Origin: Trochalopteron elliotii
Lineage: Eukaryota > Chordata > Aves > Passeriformes > Leiothrichidae
Assembly: GCA_024734555.1 (NCBI GenBank)
Contig: JANPWX010000211.1
Span: 1,908,216 to 1,972,215 of the forward strand
Reading direction: 5' to 3'
Length of the DNA stretch: 64,000 nt
Numbering within the stretch: the first letter of the stretch is position 1; each line of letters begins with the position of its first letter. The notes below the pieces were generated by a model. That model searched no databases. It saw nothing but the letters and a program-made list of their open reading frames with translations, and was not told the DNA's origin. Made by a program: the position numbers and the translations under genes. Below, piece after piece: positions 47,791 through 62,459 of the stretch.

Positions 47791-50700
47791 AGCATCTTAA
47801 ACAGCCTGGTGTGGAGGGAGTTTCTGCTGTTTGTGGTGTTTTCTGAAGCAGAAAACCAGAAGGTAACTTTCAGGGCACTGTGGTGATGGATATCCCTTCT
47901 CACCCTGGAAGAGAAGAGCCAAACTTGCCACTGTGCTCCCATTTCCAGGCTGACAAAGTCACACTTGAGTGCCTTGTGTCCCAGCGAGGCTGAGTTGGGT
48001 AATTGTACCAGTGTGAGCTGAGCCCATTACATTTTTAACTACTTTTATGCTCTTGATAAATTTATAGAGAGCCTTTCTCAGCAAGATCAGAGGTTTGGCT
48101 CCCCCCAGACAAGTAATCTGTGTCTCAGAAGCATTTCCAGTTCACACCTCCTGGGCAGATGGAGTCCTAGTCTCTGACTGTATTTTGGCTGTGCTAAAAG
48201 CACTGTAAAGAATAAAGAGACAATAAAACAGTCAGGAAAGATGCCTGAATATTCACTAAACTACAAACTGCAACCACAAACTCTCCAAATCTTCTTTGTT
48301 ATTTTTAGCAGTTCAGAGGAGTGTGTATTCTCAGCTGCACCACAGCAAATCCAGCCCTTGTCACCCCACTTGCACCCAGGGGCTGAACACAAAAGCCCAT
48401 TTCTCTGATTTAGACAAAGCTTCAGTGAAGCTGTCCAGCCTCTTTGTTTGTTTGTTTGTTTGTATTGATAAGCACTGGCATTAATAACAGCAATTATCCT
48501 TCTGGTACAACATTAAAAGTACAGAAGTTATTTTAAAATTGTCATTCTGAATATTATTGTTTCTACTCACTGTCAGCCAGACTTAGAAGATGAGTCAGTT
48601 TAGGATGCCCAGAATTCATTGGTGTTAAATATTTCTCTGTGAGAATGAAGCATGATCAAAATATATGAGGTGCAGGCGAAGTCATGGAGTATTGCAGTTG
48701 TTTATAAAAATTTTTTAATGAATTTAATTTCTAGCTTTGAAGCTTACTTTCATTACTGTAGCTTAATTAGTTAAGACTTTAGCCTTCAAAGGCAAAAAAC
48801 CTGTCTTCACAGTGATCCTAATCTAAGATAAAATAAAAGATTGGTAATAGCACAGTTAATTCTGGGAATGCTGTTTTTGACTTAAGGGATGCTGCTCATC
48901 ATCCAGTAAAGTTAAAGGGTGATAAACATGCTCAGGTTTCAGATTTAGAATGCACCAAAAAACCAATCACTCTCACAGTGACCTCTGTTAGTCCCTGAAG
49001 CTCAGAGATGAGGGATCTGAGGGCTTTGGGGTTTGGTTATTTTCTGTGATTGCGTTTCTTAGTCATTTGTGCAGCTGTGAAGTAACAGTAGGTGACATCA
49101 GTGTGTCCAAAGAAGGCTAAAGGATCAAGGGTTCAGGCTGTTCTGATGGAGCTTTTAGTGGCTGCTGAGGGGTCTTCATGGCAGAGGGAAGGGACTAGGG
49201 AGAAAATGAGAATTACATGTGTGGGGGTGAATGCAAGTTCCTCCTGGCAGGTAAAACCAATAATGAATGGGAACACTGAGATACTTTATTACACCTAAAT
49301 ATGCTAAATTACTTGAATCTAGAAAGAAGCAAGGAGAATAACCAAGTAATTCCAGTCTGATGATAGCCACTTGGACTTTTGAAACTACTTACAGAAAATA
49401 GCTATTTGAGATACATTTTAACCATTTTTGACTAGTTTTCTTTATGTACAAGACTTGATCTTTAGAAAAATAGGGCAGGATATTACAGTGGATTGCAATG
49501 CTTACACAATAGGATAGGGACAATATCTGGAGTTTTATAATGCTGAAGTGTACTAAATAACCATTTAAGTAAACAATTGTCTAGTTAAAACAGATTATCA
49601 CTGTAGGTGCCAGGAAAATAATGAGAGTTGTTAAACTTTTGGGCTATTCAGAACATAAGAGAGAAACCTGAGTGGGGAGTACTGAAATTACTAAGCCTAT
49701 AGGTCCAAAAATTTGTTGCTGTTGTTATGCTCTGAGGATGGATGTAGATTTTTTGTCACACTCCTTTGAAAATAATGAAGCCTTGCTGTATGAGAGCCAT
49801 TGCTTATAATTTAAAAATATGCTGTGAACAATGTGCCTGAATCTGCAGCTGAAATGTGAAGTTATTTATTTCAATGAACTATAGCCATTACCTTTTTATT
49901 TTCAACACAATATTTTAAAAGCACAGAAAGTAATTCATTTTGTTGAGGTGTTATTTTAAGATTTTTTTTTCTGCAATGAAACATTTTAGTGTGGATTAAG
50001 ACTGTAACTTGCTTTTGAGATGTGATTTTTGTTATTAAGTGTGGTTTCTACACTTTTTAGACATTCTCTAAAATCAGAAGTGGTTCCTCAAGGATTTCAA
50101 ATTCTGAAAGTCACAGGATAGACAGCATAGGAAACTCATCTCTTTGGTAAAAAAGATGAGAAATTGTTCTCTTCTTATGGTTTGAGTGATGCATGGGAAG
50201 GTTACCTGAGGTCTGAACAGGCTCATATATTAAAATAAGTGAGAGCAGCTGAAAAATGTAAAACTGCTCTAGTTATCCCTCATCATTAAGATTGCAGTGG
50301 AAATAATAACTGCTTAGGTTTTTACAATTTTAGGTAGAAATGAATATTTCTAACTTGTATTGATAAAAATGAAATTATTTTAAAAACTGTGCTAGCAAGC
50401 ATAACTCCAAGCCATGAAGATTTACAGTGAATCTGTTGAAGCAAACAAGAATGATATCCCAGGCCATTTTTCTCTTGCTGTGTAGTTTGATTCTCTTCAT
50501 TATTTGATATTCAAGACATAGTAAACTTGAGCTGCTCACTTCTGCTCTCCAGTGTGTGTGAACCTGAGAATCCAAAATCTGCACCCATCTTTACTTCCAG
50601 TGCTGCCATAACAGGAGGGACCCTCAGAGACAGGGCTGAATGAGCAGTGTGAGGACTCAAAGGAAGAAATAAACTGAGTCAAATAATGTAAATTCCACTC

Positions 50701-53645
50701 TATTATCTTTCTTAACACTTTCATTCTGTCTGTGGTCCACCCATTAATTCAATTACATCTCTCTCCTTTACTTAAATATTTCCTTTCATGTGCGAGTTCC
50801 TGTGTTGTCCTTAGGTGAATGATGATGAAAATCAAAAGGACTGCTTGTAAGAGCATGAGCAGTCTTTATGCAGACTTCGAAAAATAATTTCTAATACCAA
50901 GAAATGCTAGTAATGCAGCAAGTGCAATTAGAATATTTGCCACTTAAAGTTCACTGCAACAAAATCAGTGCTGCAGGATTCCAGCTTACTTTAAAAATAA
51001 AATCAAAAGGCTTTAAAATATGTTCCTCAGAATAGAACTACTTGAGTTAGTGTAAAGCAGCAGGGACATGTCACTAGCTTGTAATGGTTTCTAAATATTA
51101 AAAACATTTTAAAAGAACAGCCTGAATAGGTAATTATTTATTCTTTAGAGCTCCTTGTGCTTATTGGTCAACAGTTCTATTATGGAAAGAATAGATAACA
51201 ACCCCCACATTTCTTTAAACCTGCTTCTTTCCACTCAGGTGAAAAAAAATTATCTTTCAGACAAGAACAAACACTCCCAATAGCCTGAAGGTGCTGTTTA
51301 TCCCTTTGCTTGCTAGGGCCGCCTGAAAAATTAAAGGGATGCTACTTATGAAGCAAGAAGGGGAAGGAGAATGTAAAGAATTCAACCTCTGGACAGGTGG
51401 TTTAGGTCATTGATTTTCTACTCTATTCTTCTGTTTCTGGCTATGCGAAACCAATTTGGATCAAACAAATTTGTTCTCCTGGCCTGTGGTTTCCTCCACT
51501 GTCCTTTTTTTGGTATGTTTAGATTATAGAAGAAATCTCTCCCAAGTGCTTTTATCTCAGTGACTGTGAAGCACAGAGCATCTTTGAGTGCAGCCCCAGC
51601 ATAAGGAGGATTGGCTGTTCTCAGCAGTGTTCTGTTCCATAATTATTTATGATACAGGTGTGTTTATAGGGGATGTAACAGTGACACCAGACTGGCACGT
51701 AGCAATTTTGTTCCATAATTTGGAAACAACTTCTCCATTTATAAATGAAGTCCAATGCTTCTGTATTAAATGGACCAAGTCTTTATATTGTTCTAAATGT
51801 TGTCTGATGTCAGGGTGACTCCTGTTTCACAGACTGAAAGGCAGTGTAGAAAGGACAGTGGAAGCAATATTTTTTTGGTTTGTTGCCTCCATCATAGGTG
51901 AGGGTGTGAACATAAACGTAGTAGAGTTGAGAATGTTTTGAGAAAATAATATATCATTTGTGTTAGGTTTTTGCAGTAGCACACACTCCTGCACTCCCAG
52001 GCTCAACAGAGACTGTGCTCCTGCCCTGGTGGCAAACATTGGAGCTGCCCAGCTAATTGGCTCAGGCCAGTTTAATTAAGGAGGACATTCTGGGCTGATC
52101 AAGTGATGGAAAACGGGTACCCAATCCCATCCACACAGCACCAGCCATCTCCTGGGTGCCTTTAATGATCCTTTCCCTGGAGAGCTGCATGGGTCCACTC
52201 TGGGATTCTTGCTCTCTGCCTCCTCCCAATGTCTTGTCTCAGTCTCAAGGATTTCATTGATTTGTTTGTCTCCCCCTTCCATGACCCTGAGCCTGAGACA
52301 TTCTGTGCTTACTGAAAACCCAGGAGGGTGTGAATGGACAAAATATTGGTAGGTATGAAAATAGATAGATGTGTTATAGGCATTTATGATGCAAACTATT
52401 GTAAAGCTTCTCTGATGTAATAGCAGCTTTTGGACACAATTAACCAGCATATGCACTTTGTATCCACACACTTGCCTTCCACTGTTTTTATAATAAAGTA
52501 TTTCGCATCATAGGCCAGTTTCCCTCACTTACAGCAGTGTGTCTCATGTGAGGTTTAGAAAATTAGACAAAGATAGAGAGAAAAAGAACTAGTTCTTGGA
52601 AGTGGTTGGTTTTTAGTTACTTCATTGGCTGTGACTCCAGTTAGTTGGTGTGCCATTACCATGGTATATAGCAGACTGCAAAACAAACCTACATTACCTT
52701 TAAAAATGTAATTTTTAAATTTCTGATTTTTTCTTGTTTTTTAAAAATCATGATGTACTCAAACTTACTTACCCTTTATATAAAGTTTAAAAGAACAGGA
52801 AAATAATTTGGATTAACAAGTGAGAGCAATTGCCAACCTGTTATATGAATTCTTCTCCATAAAAACCTGTATTTAAATTTAACTAATTTCCTTTAAAATT
52901 ATTTAATTAATTGCATTTAAATTTAGTTCAAACCTTTTAAATTAACTTATTCCTGTCACATGACAAAGAAATTTAAGTAACTGTGATTCTGTGGCAGTGG
53001 ATACAATAACCACAACATATCAGGCCCAGTGCGTTTTGTTGTTGTTGAAAAGTTTTCAAGTCAGGTGGGTCTCTTTTTAACCGGCTGCTCAAAAAATTTC
53101 TGAAAGGCTCATTGGTACTTGATTGATTTGTTAGTGCCTGTGACAGATTTAATGGATATTTCTGACAAGGCTTCTGCTCCTTACTGCTGCCTGCCTTGGA
53201 GAGCTTCCAGGTGTGCTAATGAAAAAAGTCATGAATGAAGGTAGGAACAGAGAGCGTTGTGTGTGGTGTGGAATCCAGAGTACAGAAATTAAATTCAATA
53301 TAACACTGTAATTAATAGGCATGCTAGATTTGAAAGGATGACAGCAATTTAATGTCAGCTTTTACATGCTTTTGGACTAGAATACATTATTTAGGATAGC
53401 AAAGCTTCTATATCCCCAGTGGCAGCTTCCCTGGAGCTGGGAGTTGTGTTTCTGCATGGCCTCTTCTCCCAGGGCTTCACCTCTGCAGTGCTCCACTAAA
53501 ACTGGACAGAGCAAAGGGCAAAATTCTGCAGCTCTGTGGGCTCAAATGGATGTATGCCCATTTCTGCCTTGGTGCTGTCCTTGTGTGTGGGAACTGGCTG
53601 CTGTGTGGGAGCTGCCTGCTAGCGCAGCAGCATGAAAGGCAGTGG
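47791..53645. other. Intronic, no gene recognised
   Basis: AT-rich intron with a (TTTG)5 at 48443-48462. A 131-codon minus-strand frame at 52076-52471 has no recognisable family. Confidence 0.55.
48443..48462. repeat. (TTTG)5 microsatellite
   Basis: Five perfect TTTG units. Confidence 0.85.
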
Positions 53646-53728
53646 GAATCATGTGCAATGAAAGAGGAATCATGTGCAATGAAAGAGGAATCATGTGCAA
53701 TGAAAGAGAAATCATATGCAGTGAAAAG
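53646..53728. repeat. 21-bp tandem repeat, about 4 copies
   Basis: Units begin at 53646, 53667, 53688 and 53709, with the unit gaatcatgtgcaatgaaaga plus g. The first three are identical and the fourth carries a few changes (aaatcatatgcagtgaaaag). Because 21 is a multiple of three, frames stay open across it on both strands, giving repeated seven-residue phrases (ESCAMKE on plus, FIAHDSS on minus). That is a by-product of the repeat and not evidence of coding. Confidence 0.92.
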
Positions 53729-56700
53729 TCCCATACGCTTTGTATAAAATTTTTGATTAAAAAGTGCTTCCTTCAATGAAATTTGCCCCAGCTGTTGCCA
53801 TCTGTCAGTTTTTCGGTGCCCTTTACAAAACACAACAGTGTTGATTTCAATCCATCTCTCTGGGGGTGCTGCTATAGGATGTGCCACATATGGCAGATTA
53901 TCAGTGACACTGCAGGAGCCAGGGGGTGCTGGGTGTGGGGCTGAAAACAAAGCAGTCCTTTGCTTTAATCTGCAAGATTGAAGTAGCAGGCCCTGCCCAC
54001 TGTTTACTGCAAAGTGCTTTTCTATGCTGCATGTGGAAGCACAGCAGAAAAATCACAGCTTTCTCCAGTCCCTATGTAATTTATTTGCTTGGTGTGGTAT
54101 TACGTACAGGAAAAAGTTAATTTGGTTAGAAATTTTCTTGCCAATGACTGTGGCTTTGTTGAGCAGAACTATATATAGAAATAACCCCCTTGTGCTGATT
54201 TATTTTGAAGTTTTTTATTTCAATATCATTTGTCCTCACAGAAGAGGGAATGGACACCTGGGGACGGACACTTCCACGTGTGTCTGTCCTGATGCTGTGA
54301 CTGCAGGTGTAGAAGTGGTGGCCTGACTTCCTGAGAGGTGAAAAATAAAAAAAAACAGGACAGTTTCTCAGAACATCAAAAGAATTTTTGAAGTAAAAAA
54401 CTCCAAAATAAATAACTCTGAAAATGTATTTAATGTATTTAAATGTATTAAATAAACCCTTAAGTCAGAAAGCTACAGACCATCCTAAAACACATTGTTA
54501 ATTCTTTTGCCATGTCTTAAGCTGCCTCAGCACATGAAGGTTTGCTGAGGTTTGAAATAACACCGGAAGAGAGGCATGAGATAAACAGGCTGGGTGCATT
54601 TTGGAGTTTTCAGCAAGCACTTTCTGGAAGGACAACACTACCACGGTGCAGCTAAGGTAGTGTGTACATTTACATTTTCATTAAACTTCATCTGAAGTTT
54701 CAGTAACATTTTGCCCACAGTGCAATTTCTGTATGAATTGGTCCGTGACCCAGAATAAGGGACTGAAGTACAAATGCTTTGCTTAAATAACATAGTTTAA
54801 AATAACATACAACTTCCTAGGAGTTTTTGAAATTGCTGTACTGAATATGAAGTTAATTCCTACATTCGCCTTGAAACTGACTCTTAATTGTAGAAGATAC
54901 TGACTTATGTTCAGATTGCAAGTTTAAATCATATATAAATAACATCAAATATTTATTAGTTTATTCTGGAATACTTTTATTATGAAAATGGGAGATTTTG
55001 AACTGTGTTCCTATGATAAAGATGTAAAAATCCAAACATCATGAGAGAAGTTAATGTAGATTTCAAAAATGAAAAGTCAGCTTTGAATGAAAAAAGAGAA
55101 AGCTGAATCATTGTTTCCTAAAACTAATGGGAAGTAATTTAAGGTGCTGAAATAAGCTATACTGATGTTGGCTTATAATTAATTTTTGAGATTGGTAAGT
55201 CAGTAGATAAACTCTAGGGAACAGAAGCCTGAATACACAGAAGGAGAGATGCTGAGCATTTCAGGTAGTTTTGTGATTGCTACAGTCATAATATTTATTC
55301 TGAGTTTGTCTTCATCACCAGAAATGTTCAAACTCAATAGTATTTTGCATATGAAGAAGGAACTGCTGTCTTTCACTATGATTTATTGAAAACTCTGTTG
55401 GGTTTGTGATATTGCACTGTGGTTTTCTGCTTTCTAAGTGCACCAAAGCTGCTCTCTTTGTGCTGGCTTTTTAGTTGCCACTTGAGTAAAGCCAGGCTTT
55501 TTAGGAGGTTTGCACTGGTCAGAATCGATCAATTTTTTATCAGGCAACCAAAAAAAGTAACTTACCACACTTCAGGAGGGTGCATAGAGCACAAAACTAG
55601 GGCAAAGGAATTAATATTTCAGTGTTCTGCACTTAAGCCACTACGTACTGTTTTGCTGATGACCGTGGAAACAATGGAGAAAAGGAGGGAAAGAGAGGAA
55701 TGTTCCCCTTCTTCCATTAGTTGTCAGCAAATACTGAATTGACTAAGGCTGTGATCTGATAGCTGGTGTTTCCACTTCACCTGGCAGCCAGTTTTCCAAT
55801 ACACTCAGTTTATTTTGTTCTTATTTAAGAATTATAAATTCATATAATCTCTTCTTTGAGCCATGGTATGCATTTGTAATTATTATTAGAAGGAATTAGA
55901 GCCCAGAGGACTTCAGCAATCAAAATTTAATTCTTTCATCTGACACATATTTTGGGCAGTCACTTAAGAAGTGCACATGATTATCATTCATCATTAGGTG
56001 TCCATCAACATCAGGGAATGTCACTGGAGGAATCTGTTGAAATAAATGGTTGTTATTAATATAATTGCTGCTTTTCATGTTCCCTGTACAACCCTGATGA
56101 CTGTAATGTATGCAATCCTTCCTCTTTCATATTTCAACATTGGTTTAAATTTTTTCTGCCTTGCATTTCCTTTTGGTTTGGAAAGGTGGCTTCTCCCATT
56201 TTCCAAAAGCATGCTTGCTTCAGTTGCAAGGCCCTGTCCAAACTGGTCAAAGTACAGGAAAAATTCTTAGCAACTTAAAACCCTCAAAGTGTTTCATTTT
56301 ATTCACTGTGGACATTGGAAATGTGTAGGTCAGTCCTGAGAGGGAGCTGTTTGCCTCTTGTGGCTTATTGCAAATTCTTCAGTTGTCTCACTTGATCAGC
56401 ATTTGATTTTAGATTTCTTGCCATTTTGTTTATCACAGTCTGGACTTGAAATAGAACTAAAAGGCACAAGTCTCATGTGCTGTTATCTCTCAAATTATTC
56501 CAGATAATCAGTGCATTAGGTCAAGAAAATGCAAACGGAAGGGCTGCATGTGCTGGGTCTGAGCCCTTCCTGCAGAGGACAGAGAAATTCTCAGCTATTC
56601 ATTATTTGTGCACTTTGCAACAGAGATCTCCAAGAGATTATAGACAAAAGCTTTGTCTATTTCTGTCTGTTTCTAAGTGGTCTTAATCATAGGCAATGGA

Positions 56701-58251
56701 AATCAAGTTTTAATTTAATTTGTAGGCTTTTGAAGTTAAATGGATGTTGCCTTTTCTGCTGTGCCACAAATAAATACGTGTGTATTTATAGTCTGTCTAT
56801 TTCCTGTCTTTTCTGTTTCTCTTGCCACACAGTACTGCAATTGCCACAGGATTTCTGATCTAATAATGATCTCATCACTGACATTAGAACCTTTGACTTG
56901 CACTGACACACATCTGAAGAGGATTATTCACGTCAGGGTTGCACCCATTGGCAGTTCTTTCTTTCTACTGCTTCCTTCTTCTGAATGTTTTTCAGAAAGG
57001 AAAAATAAAAAGCTTTTCATGAAGACACTATTTATTCTTGGCATTGGAATAGTCCAGAGGCCATTTGTGCATTTAATAGATTAGCTCTGGTTTATTAAGA
57101 AAATAGACATTATCTGTTTGAAACGATAAGTCAGATTTTCATCTACAACGAGTTATCACTGCTCTGCTAAAAGACTGAGTCTGGCCCAGCAAGACACACA
57201 TGAGTCTGGCCCAACACTTTTTTCTCATTTGCTCTCCCTTCTAATCAAGAAAGTAGCTTTGTTTTAAAAAGCCCTTTCGAAGGTATTTCTGATAGTCAGA
57301 AAATTATTTAATGGCTTCATATTTACGATACGATTGACAAGTTTAATACGCTATGTTTTGTGACATCAGTGAATCCTTTATTTCCAGAGTCAAGGGTAGG
57401 AAATGTGTATTTTTAAATTTATTCTTGTTAATGGATCTGATTTCTTGAAAGAGTGGACAGCTGCAATAGCTCAGTTTTCTGGGGCAGATTTAAATAACAA
57501 GTCTCTTGGTTTCAAAGGGGAAGCAATTGATTCCTTGATAAATAAAACAGTTTCCATGCTTTAGACACTTATGAGGAAAACCCGATAATGATAAAATACA
57601 TCAGTGTTCATTTTGGTCTGTATGAAGTGTGTGGCACAAAATAGTACTCTTTGGGGAAAACTGACCATCCACCTGCTACTGAGAAATAAAAACAGCCAAG
57701 AATTCCATCTGAGCCAAAATTCCCAACCACCTTCCCTCCCTCTCTGGTTTCCTTGGAATAGCACTGCATCTTTTATTTCATTATTATGGCCGTGGTATTG
57801 CAACAAATAAATGACTGTTAGATCTGCAAATATCAAAAGTGTAATGGATTTAAAATTATACATACAGAATTAAATATTAAAGAGCTGTTTGAACCCACTG
57901 CTCTGTTAATGATGACTCAAGTCCTGGATCTACTTTTCATTTCTTCTAGTGAAATGCTGACAGCAGTTCCTTGGCTTTTTTCCCAGTTTCCCCTGTAAAA
58001 ACGCTATATTTCTAATGCATGACCTTCTTCCTGTGCTCAGCAAATAGAGACTAACCTTCTTGATGGACCTTATCTTCCTAATTTCTAGCCCTTGAAGAAT
58101 TGAAAAATTGACTATCAAACAAAATCCAGTTATCTATAAAGCAAAATTAATCAACTGCTGCAGAAAAACAGCAAATCTTTATCACTGCCAGGAGACCAGG
58201 AGCTTCAGTGTGGCTGAAAATGAGCAAAAATAACAGTAAAAGAGAAACAAC

Positions 58252-58265
58252 TTTTTTTTTTTTTT
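58252..58265. repeat. T14 homopolymer
   Basis: Fourteen consecutive T, followed by a second short T-rich patch. Confidence 0.8.
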
Positions 58266-60393
58266 CACCACTCTGTGTTTTTTTCACATGACTAATTAGT
58301 AATTCTAAGTGTGCAACCATCTGCTGCAGCCAGCAGTAATATCCAAGAAAATCTGAGCTGGGATTTGCATCAGGATGAGCGGGAACTGCATGGCCTGGAA
58401 ATCTTGGGCACTGTAAATGAAACAGTTCTCCTGGTTTGGAAGTTCATTGTTCACTACAAATCAGTATTTAAGTGCTTAGCTCAGCCCTCTGGGGCACACA
58501 GGGTCAGAGTTCCCAGCTCTTCCCAAAGACTTAACTTGTACAAAAAGTTCATTTGCACATCAGAGTCCTCAAAGACACCTGAACTATGCAGAAGGCGTAG
58601 ATGCTCTCTCTGCTGCTAAAGATTTACCCCACATGTCGAGGAATTGCTTGGGATATAAGCTCAAGACTACAGTACCAAATTACCTAAGGGAATGAGAACA
58701 AATTCCAAGTTACGAAAACTGAGGAGGAACAGGAGAAGAAGGTCCTTTAGGGCAGATGTTTTCCCAGTGTTTTGAAGGGGATAGGGTAGTGAAACTGCTG
58801 GGTTTTTTTCCTTTTACAGATATTTTCTTGTAGACTTATTGAGCCACCTGTGAGGGATTACTCAAGAGTCAAATAGTCCTTTACATGCATCCTGGGATGG
58901 TTCTATGGGAGTTTGACTCATGTTAGGGAATCAGTAGCTGTAAATTTGAGAAGAGCATCTCTATTACATCCCTAAAGAAACTGTGTTTTCACAGTGGGAA
59001 TGCCACGCCAGTGCTGGTTCTTTCTGTTGGATTCTTCTTGGTGCTGACACCAGCTGTAACAATGTTTGGTTGCTTTGTTGGTGGTGGTGATGATCCTTCT
59101 ACCAATCCAAAAGGCAGTGATTTGGGAAATGCTGTCCCTCCCAGCTCTCAGGTTGAGAACCCCTTAGTCCTTGGGTATGGAAAACAAGCAGGATTTTACT
59201 GGAAAGCAATGGTTTGAACCCATGGGCGCTCGAGGAGGCAGCAATAACCCAGTGCAGGGAGGGGAATTGTCCCAAGGGAGGACACTAAGCAGCATCAGAG
59301 CAAAGTGCAGCAGCCTCTGCTCATGGGCAACTGCTACTTTCAGCTTCTCCTCTGTTTAAAATATCTTCCTTCTAGGATGAGAAGTTCCCTGAGTTGCTCA
59401 TACAATATTTTTATGTTCCTTCAACAGTCATGTGAACTTGGATGTGAATCTGTAACGTCCAGGGTGCTTCCTATTCCTCTCACTGCTTCAAATAGGCCTT
59501 TTCTATTAGCTATTGTATCATTTCTGCCTGAACATAAAACCACTTACTTGGTTTGTAATGTTCTTTATCTCCCCTAGTTTTCATAAGTATAAAATATTTC
59601 CCCAAGCATCATGAAAAGATTAAAATTCAATTTGAGTGCTGAATTATGCATGGTTTTCAATTTGGCAATACTCTAAGAATTTTTTGTTTCCCAGCTTTTA
59701 GTATTATGAGAAAATATCTACTATCAAATGTATTTTTAATAGATACTTCCTGGTATTAGATGACACAGTTGACATTTAATCCATTCTATGAAGATGTCTA
59801 AATATTTAATTTTACAATTCATAGTGGCCAATCTTTTTGATAAATGGAATGCTACCATTTATGGCTACGATTTGGGGGGAGCAAGCATATAAACAAAATT
59901 ACTTCCAGAGTGACGGAAAATCAGTTCAGTTAATTATTTTACTTAAAAGTGCATGGCAATATCCATCAAGCTGCCAACATAGGAAAATAACCATCAGCAG
60001 AATAAACCTTGAAAAGCATTAATCAAAATTCAGCATGATTAGCATTCTTAATTTGAATAAGAATTCTGAAGATATCCAGTGTGTCTGGAAATAAATGAAT
60101 AATGGATAATAATAAAAGCCTTAAAACAGAGGAGAAGCTTTAAACATCCAGAGTTTTGCTCTACCTTTTTTATCTTTTAGTGTCTGAGTTGAAATTACAG
60201 ATATTTTATATCTCATCATCATTGTAGGTTGGTCTCTCTTTTTTTAACATTCATGTTAAAATTCATATAAAATTCATATAAATGAACGTTCAGAACACAG
60301 TGGAATCACTTTGCTGGAGTTAAAAAATACCAAAGCTTAAGATGCTGATTTCTTTGCTTTTATACTGAGATCTTCATAGTTCTTTACCTGGAG

Positions 60394-60440
60394 ACCTTTC
60401 AGGGGTTGGCTAAGGTGTGGTTCCTTAGTACTTGAAAGGT
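60394..60440. repeat. Nested inverted repeat (8-bp and 6-bp stems)
   Basis: Outer arms acctttca (60394-60401) and tgaaaggt (60433-60440) enclose inner arms ctaagg (60410-60415) and ccttag (60423-60428) around a 7-base loop. The unequal internal loop (8 and 4 bases) and the 47-base length make it shorter than a usual microRNA precursor. Confidence 0.55.
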
Positions 60441-62410
60441 ACCGAGGAGAATTCTTTAAACATATTGCTTTTCTTTCTCTTTTGTTTTAAAGTGACCATT
60501 GCACACAGCCAATAAACTTTGTACCTTTATATAATCTTATATAATCTTATCTTAATCTTCTCAGGCATGCAGAGAATCAAATGAATTTCACTTACTTGAA
60601 CTTGTTTCTCTATATACTCTGTGCATTAGCTCTTTATATACTCCTATTTGCTTAAAATGCTTCCAAGAATTATTAGTGTTTAAATGTGTGTATTCATTCT
60701 TGCTATAAATTTGACAGAGCAAATTTATTGACTTTATTGGTTCATAATTTTAGCTTTATGTATGGAATGTCTGAAGCAATGCAGATGGATTTACAACTAA
60801 ACACATTCATCTTCATGAAACGTATTGCTGAGGTCCTTAACTCTAGGATATTTCTAAACATTCACATAAATGCTTTCATAAGTAATCAATAGCGTTGGGT
60901 ATTTGTACATGAACCATATCGATGAGAGATGTCAAAAAGTAATAGGGATTATAAATCCATTTTCTCAGTTCTCAGAGTATTAAGTGCCTCAATACAAAAT
61001 AAAGGTATATAACTGTGCATCCATTTAAGAACTGATAGCTGTAATACTAATACACTCTGTATGTGGTTTAGTAATACAGAAATAATTTTTTTGTTATTGA
61101 GTTTAGTTAGAAACCTCCAGGTTTTGACCTACTGTTGGTGAATTTATATCATACCTAATAAAAATACTTTTAATCAATCAACTCCTTTATACTTATACAA
61201 AAATAATTTTTCTGTTCTGTTTTAAAGAAAGGTTTCCTTTTGTAATTGTTTTGTTGTCTAAAGGTCTAAAATATTGAATTAAAATATTTAGTATTGTAGT
61301 TCAATCAAAAATGTGCCGGTTGCAAAGGATTTAATAGTTGGCCACAAATTAGCAGGTTATAAAAAAATCAGTTACAATAATCTGTGAAAATGGTACTTTG
61401 TTGTTATTGGAAAATAAAACCCAATTCCAAATTTTATACAGTTCTTTCAGAGTTAATGTTTTTCCAACAGCTACATAAATTAGGAATTGCTCAGCTGCTT
61501 AAGTTACAAGCAAATGCCAATGCATAAAAATCCTACTTTAAACTTGTCTCTGAAATGAATTTGTGGGAGTGGAAAAGTAATGAAGCCAAAAGCAGGTGAG
61601 AGGATTGTGATCGGGACTGTTATATTATTGTTATCACAAGGTTTTGTTGATGAATGCATCTTCCCACAAACACTTCTGGGAGTATAATGAATTGTTCACA
61701 GGATAAAATACTTGCCAGAAGTTGGAAAGGTTCTCCTTTGTTGTGCATCTCTTTGGTAGCAATTGCCTGAAATACCAACGTGTCCGAAGAAAACAGATTC
61801 CAGCATGCTGATATTTGGAATCAGGGAAATCTTGTTGTAAAGACAAGCAAATACAACCAATCAAGCATTCCTCATTCCATCAGTCTCATTTAATTACCAG
61901 GAATTTAGTTGAGAGGAGTGTACAGAACACCACCTGGAGGTGCAAGCATCCTGTTGAAATTCCCATTGGACTTGAATCTCAGGGATAACTTTGCTCATTT
62001 GTGCCACACAACTCTTGTCTAACTTGGATGTGCCTAAAAATTAACTCTGATTTCGAGATCATAAGTTATCAAATGCCTATGCTGCTCCTCATGTAGGCCA
62101 CTGGTTCCACTAGCTGAACCTTCCTTGGCCCCATCCTTGCCTGTTATAAGATGATCTTAGGCCAAGAAAAAGTCCCTTGGCTGCTGTTCAAAGGATCTTT
62201 AAATGAATTAAATGTGGCTTGGCTCATAGGATAAAATCTTCTCATTTTTGACTCTCTTCAAATAATTTTCAAAAAGAAGATAAAACTTGAAAAGGAGACT
62301 GCTTTTAATAATGGGATTTTACAGCTATTATACCTATCCTTGTGTGTGTAAGCAAAGGGATTCCTGACTTCTTGCTATGCCTATTATTTATTAGCAGCTC
62401 TTTTCTGTGT

Positions 62411-62425
62411 ACACACACACACACA
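62411..62425. repeat. (AC)7 microsatellite
   Basis: Seven AC units plus one A, next to a short tgtgt, so it can also fold back on itself. Confidence 0.85.
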
Positions 62426-62459
62426 GAGTGTTGCTACACTGTAGGAAGCATGGGCAGAG

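Larger units (their letters stand above)
53729..62410. other. Intronic, no gene recognised
   Basis: AT-rich intron, with the highest A+T around 59600-61450. A T14 run lies at 58252-58265 and a nested hairpin at 60394-60440. No exon-like conservation was recognised. Confidence 0.55.

Noticed and set aside
53477..53950. 157-codon minus-strand frame with repeated FIAHDSS phrases
   Set aside because: The repeats are simply the 21-bp tandem array read on the other strand, and the flanks show no protein family. No splice or start context supports it.
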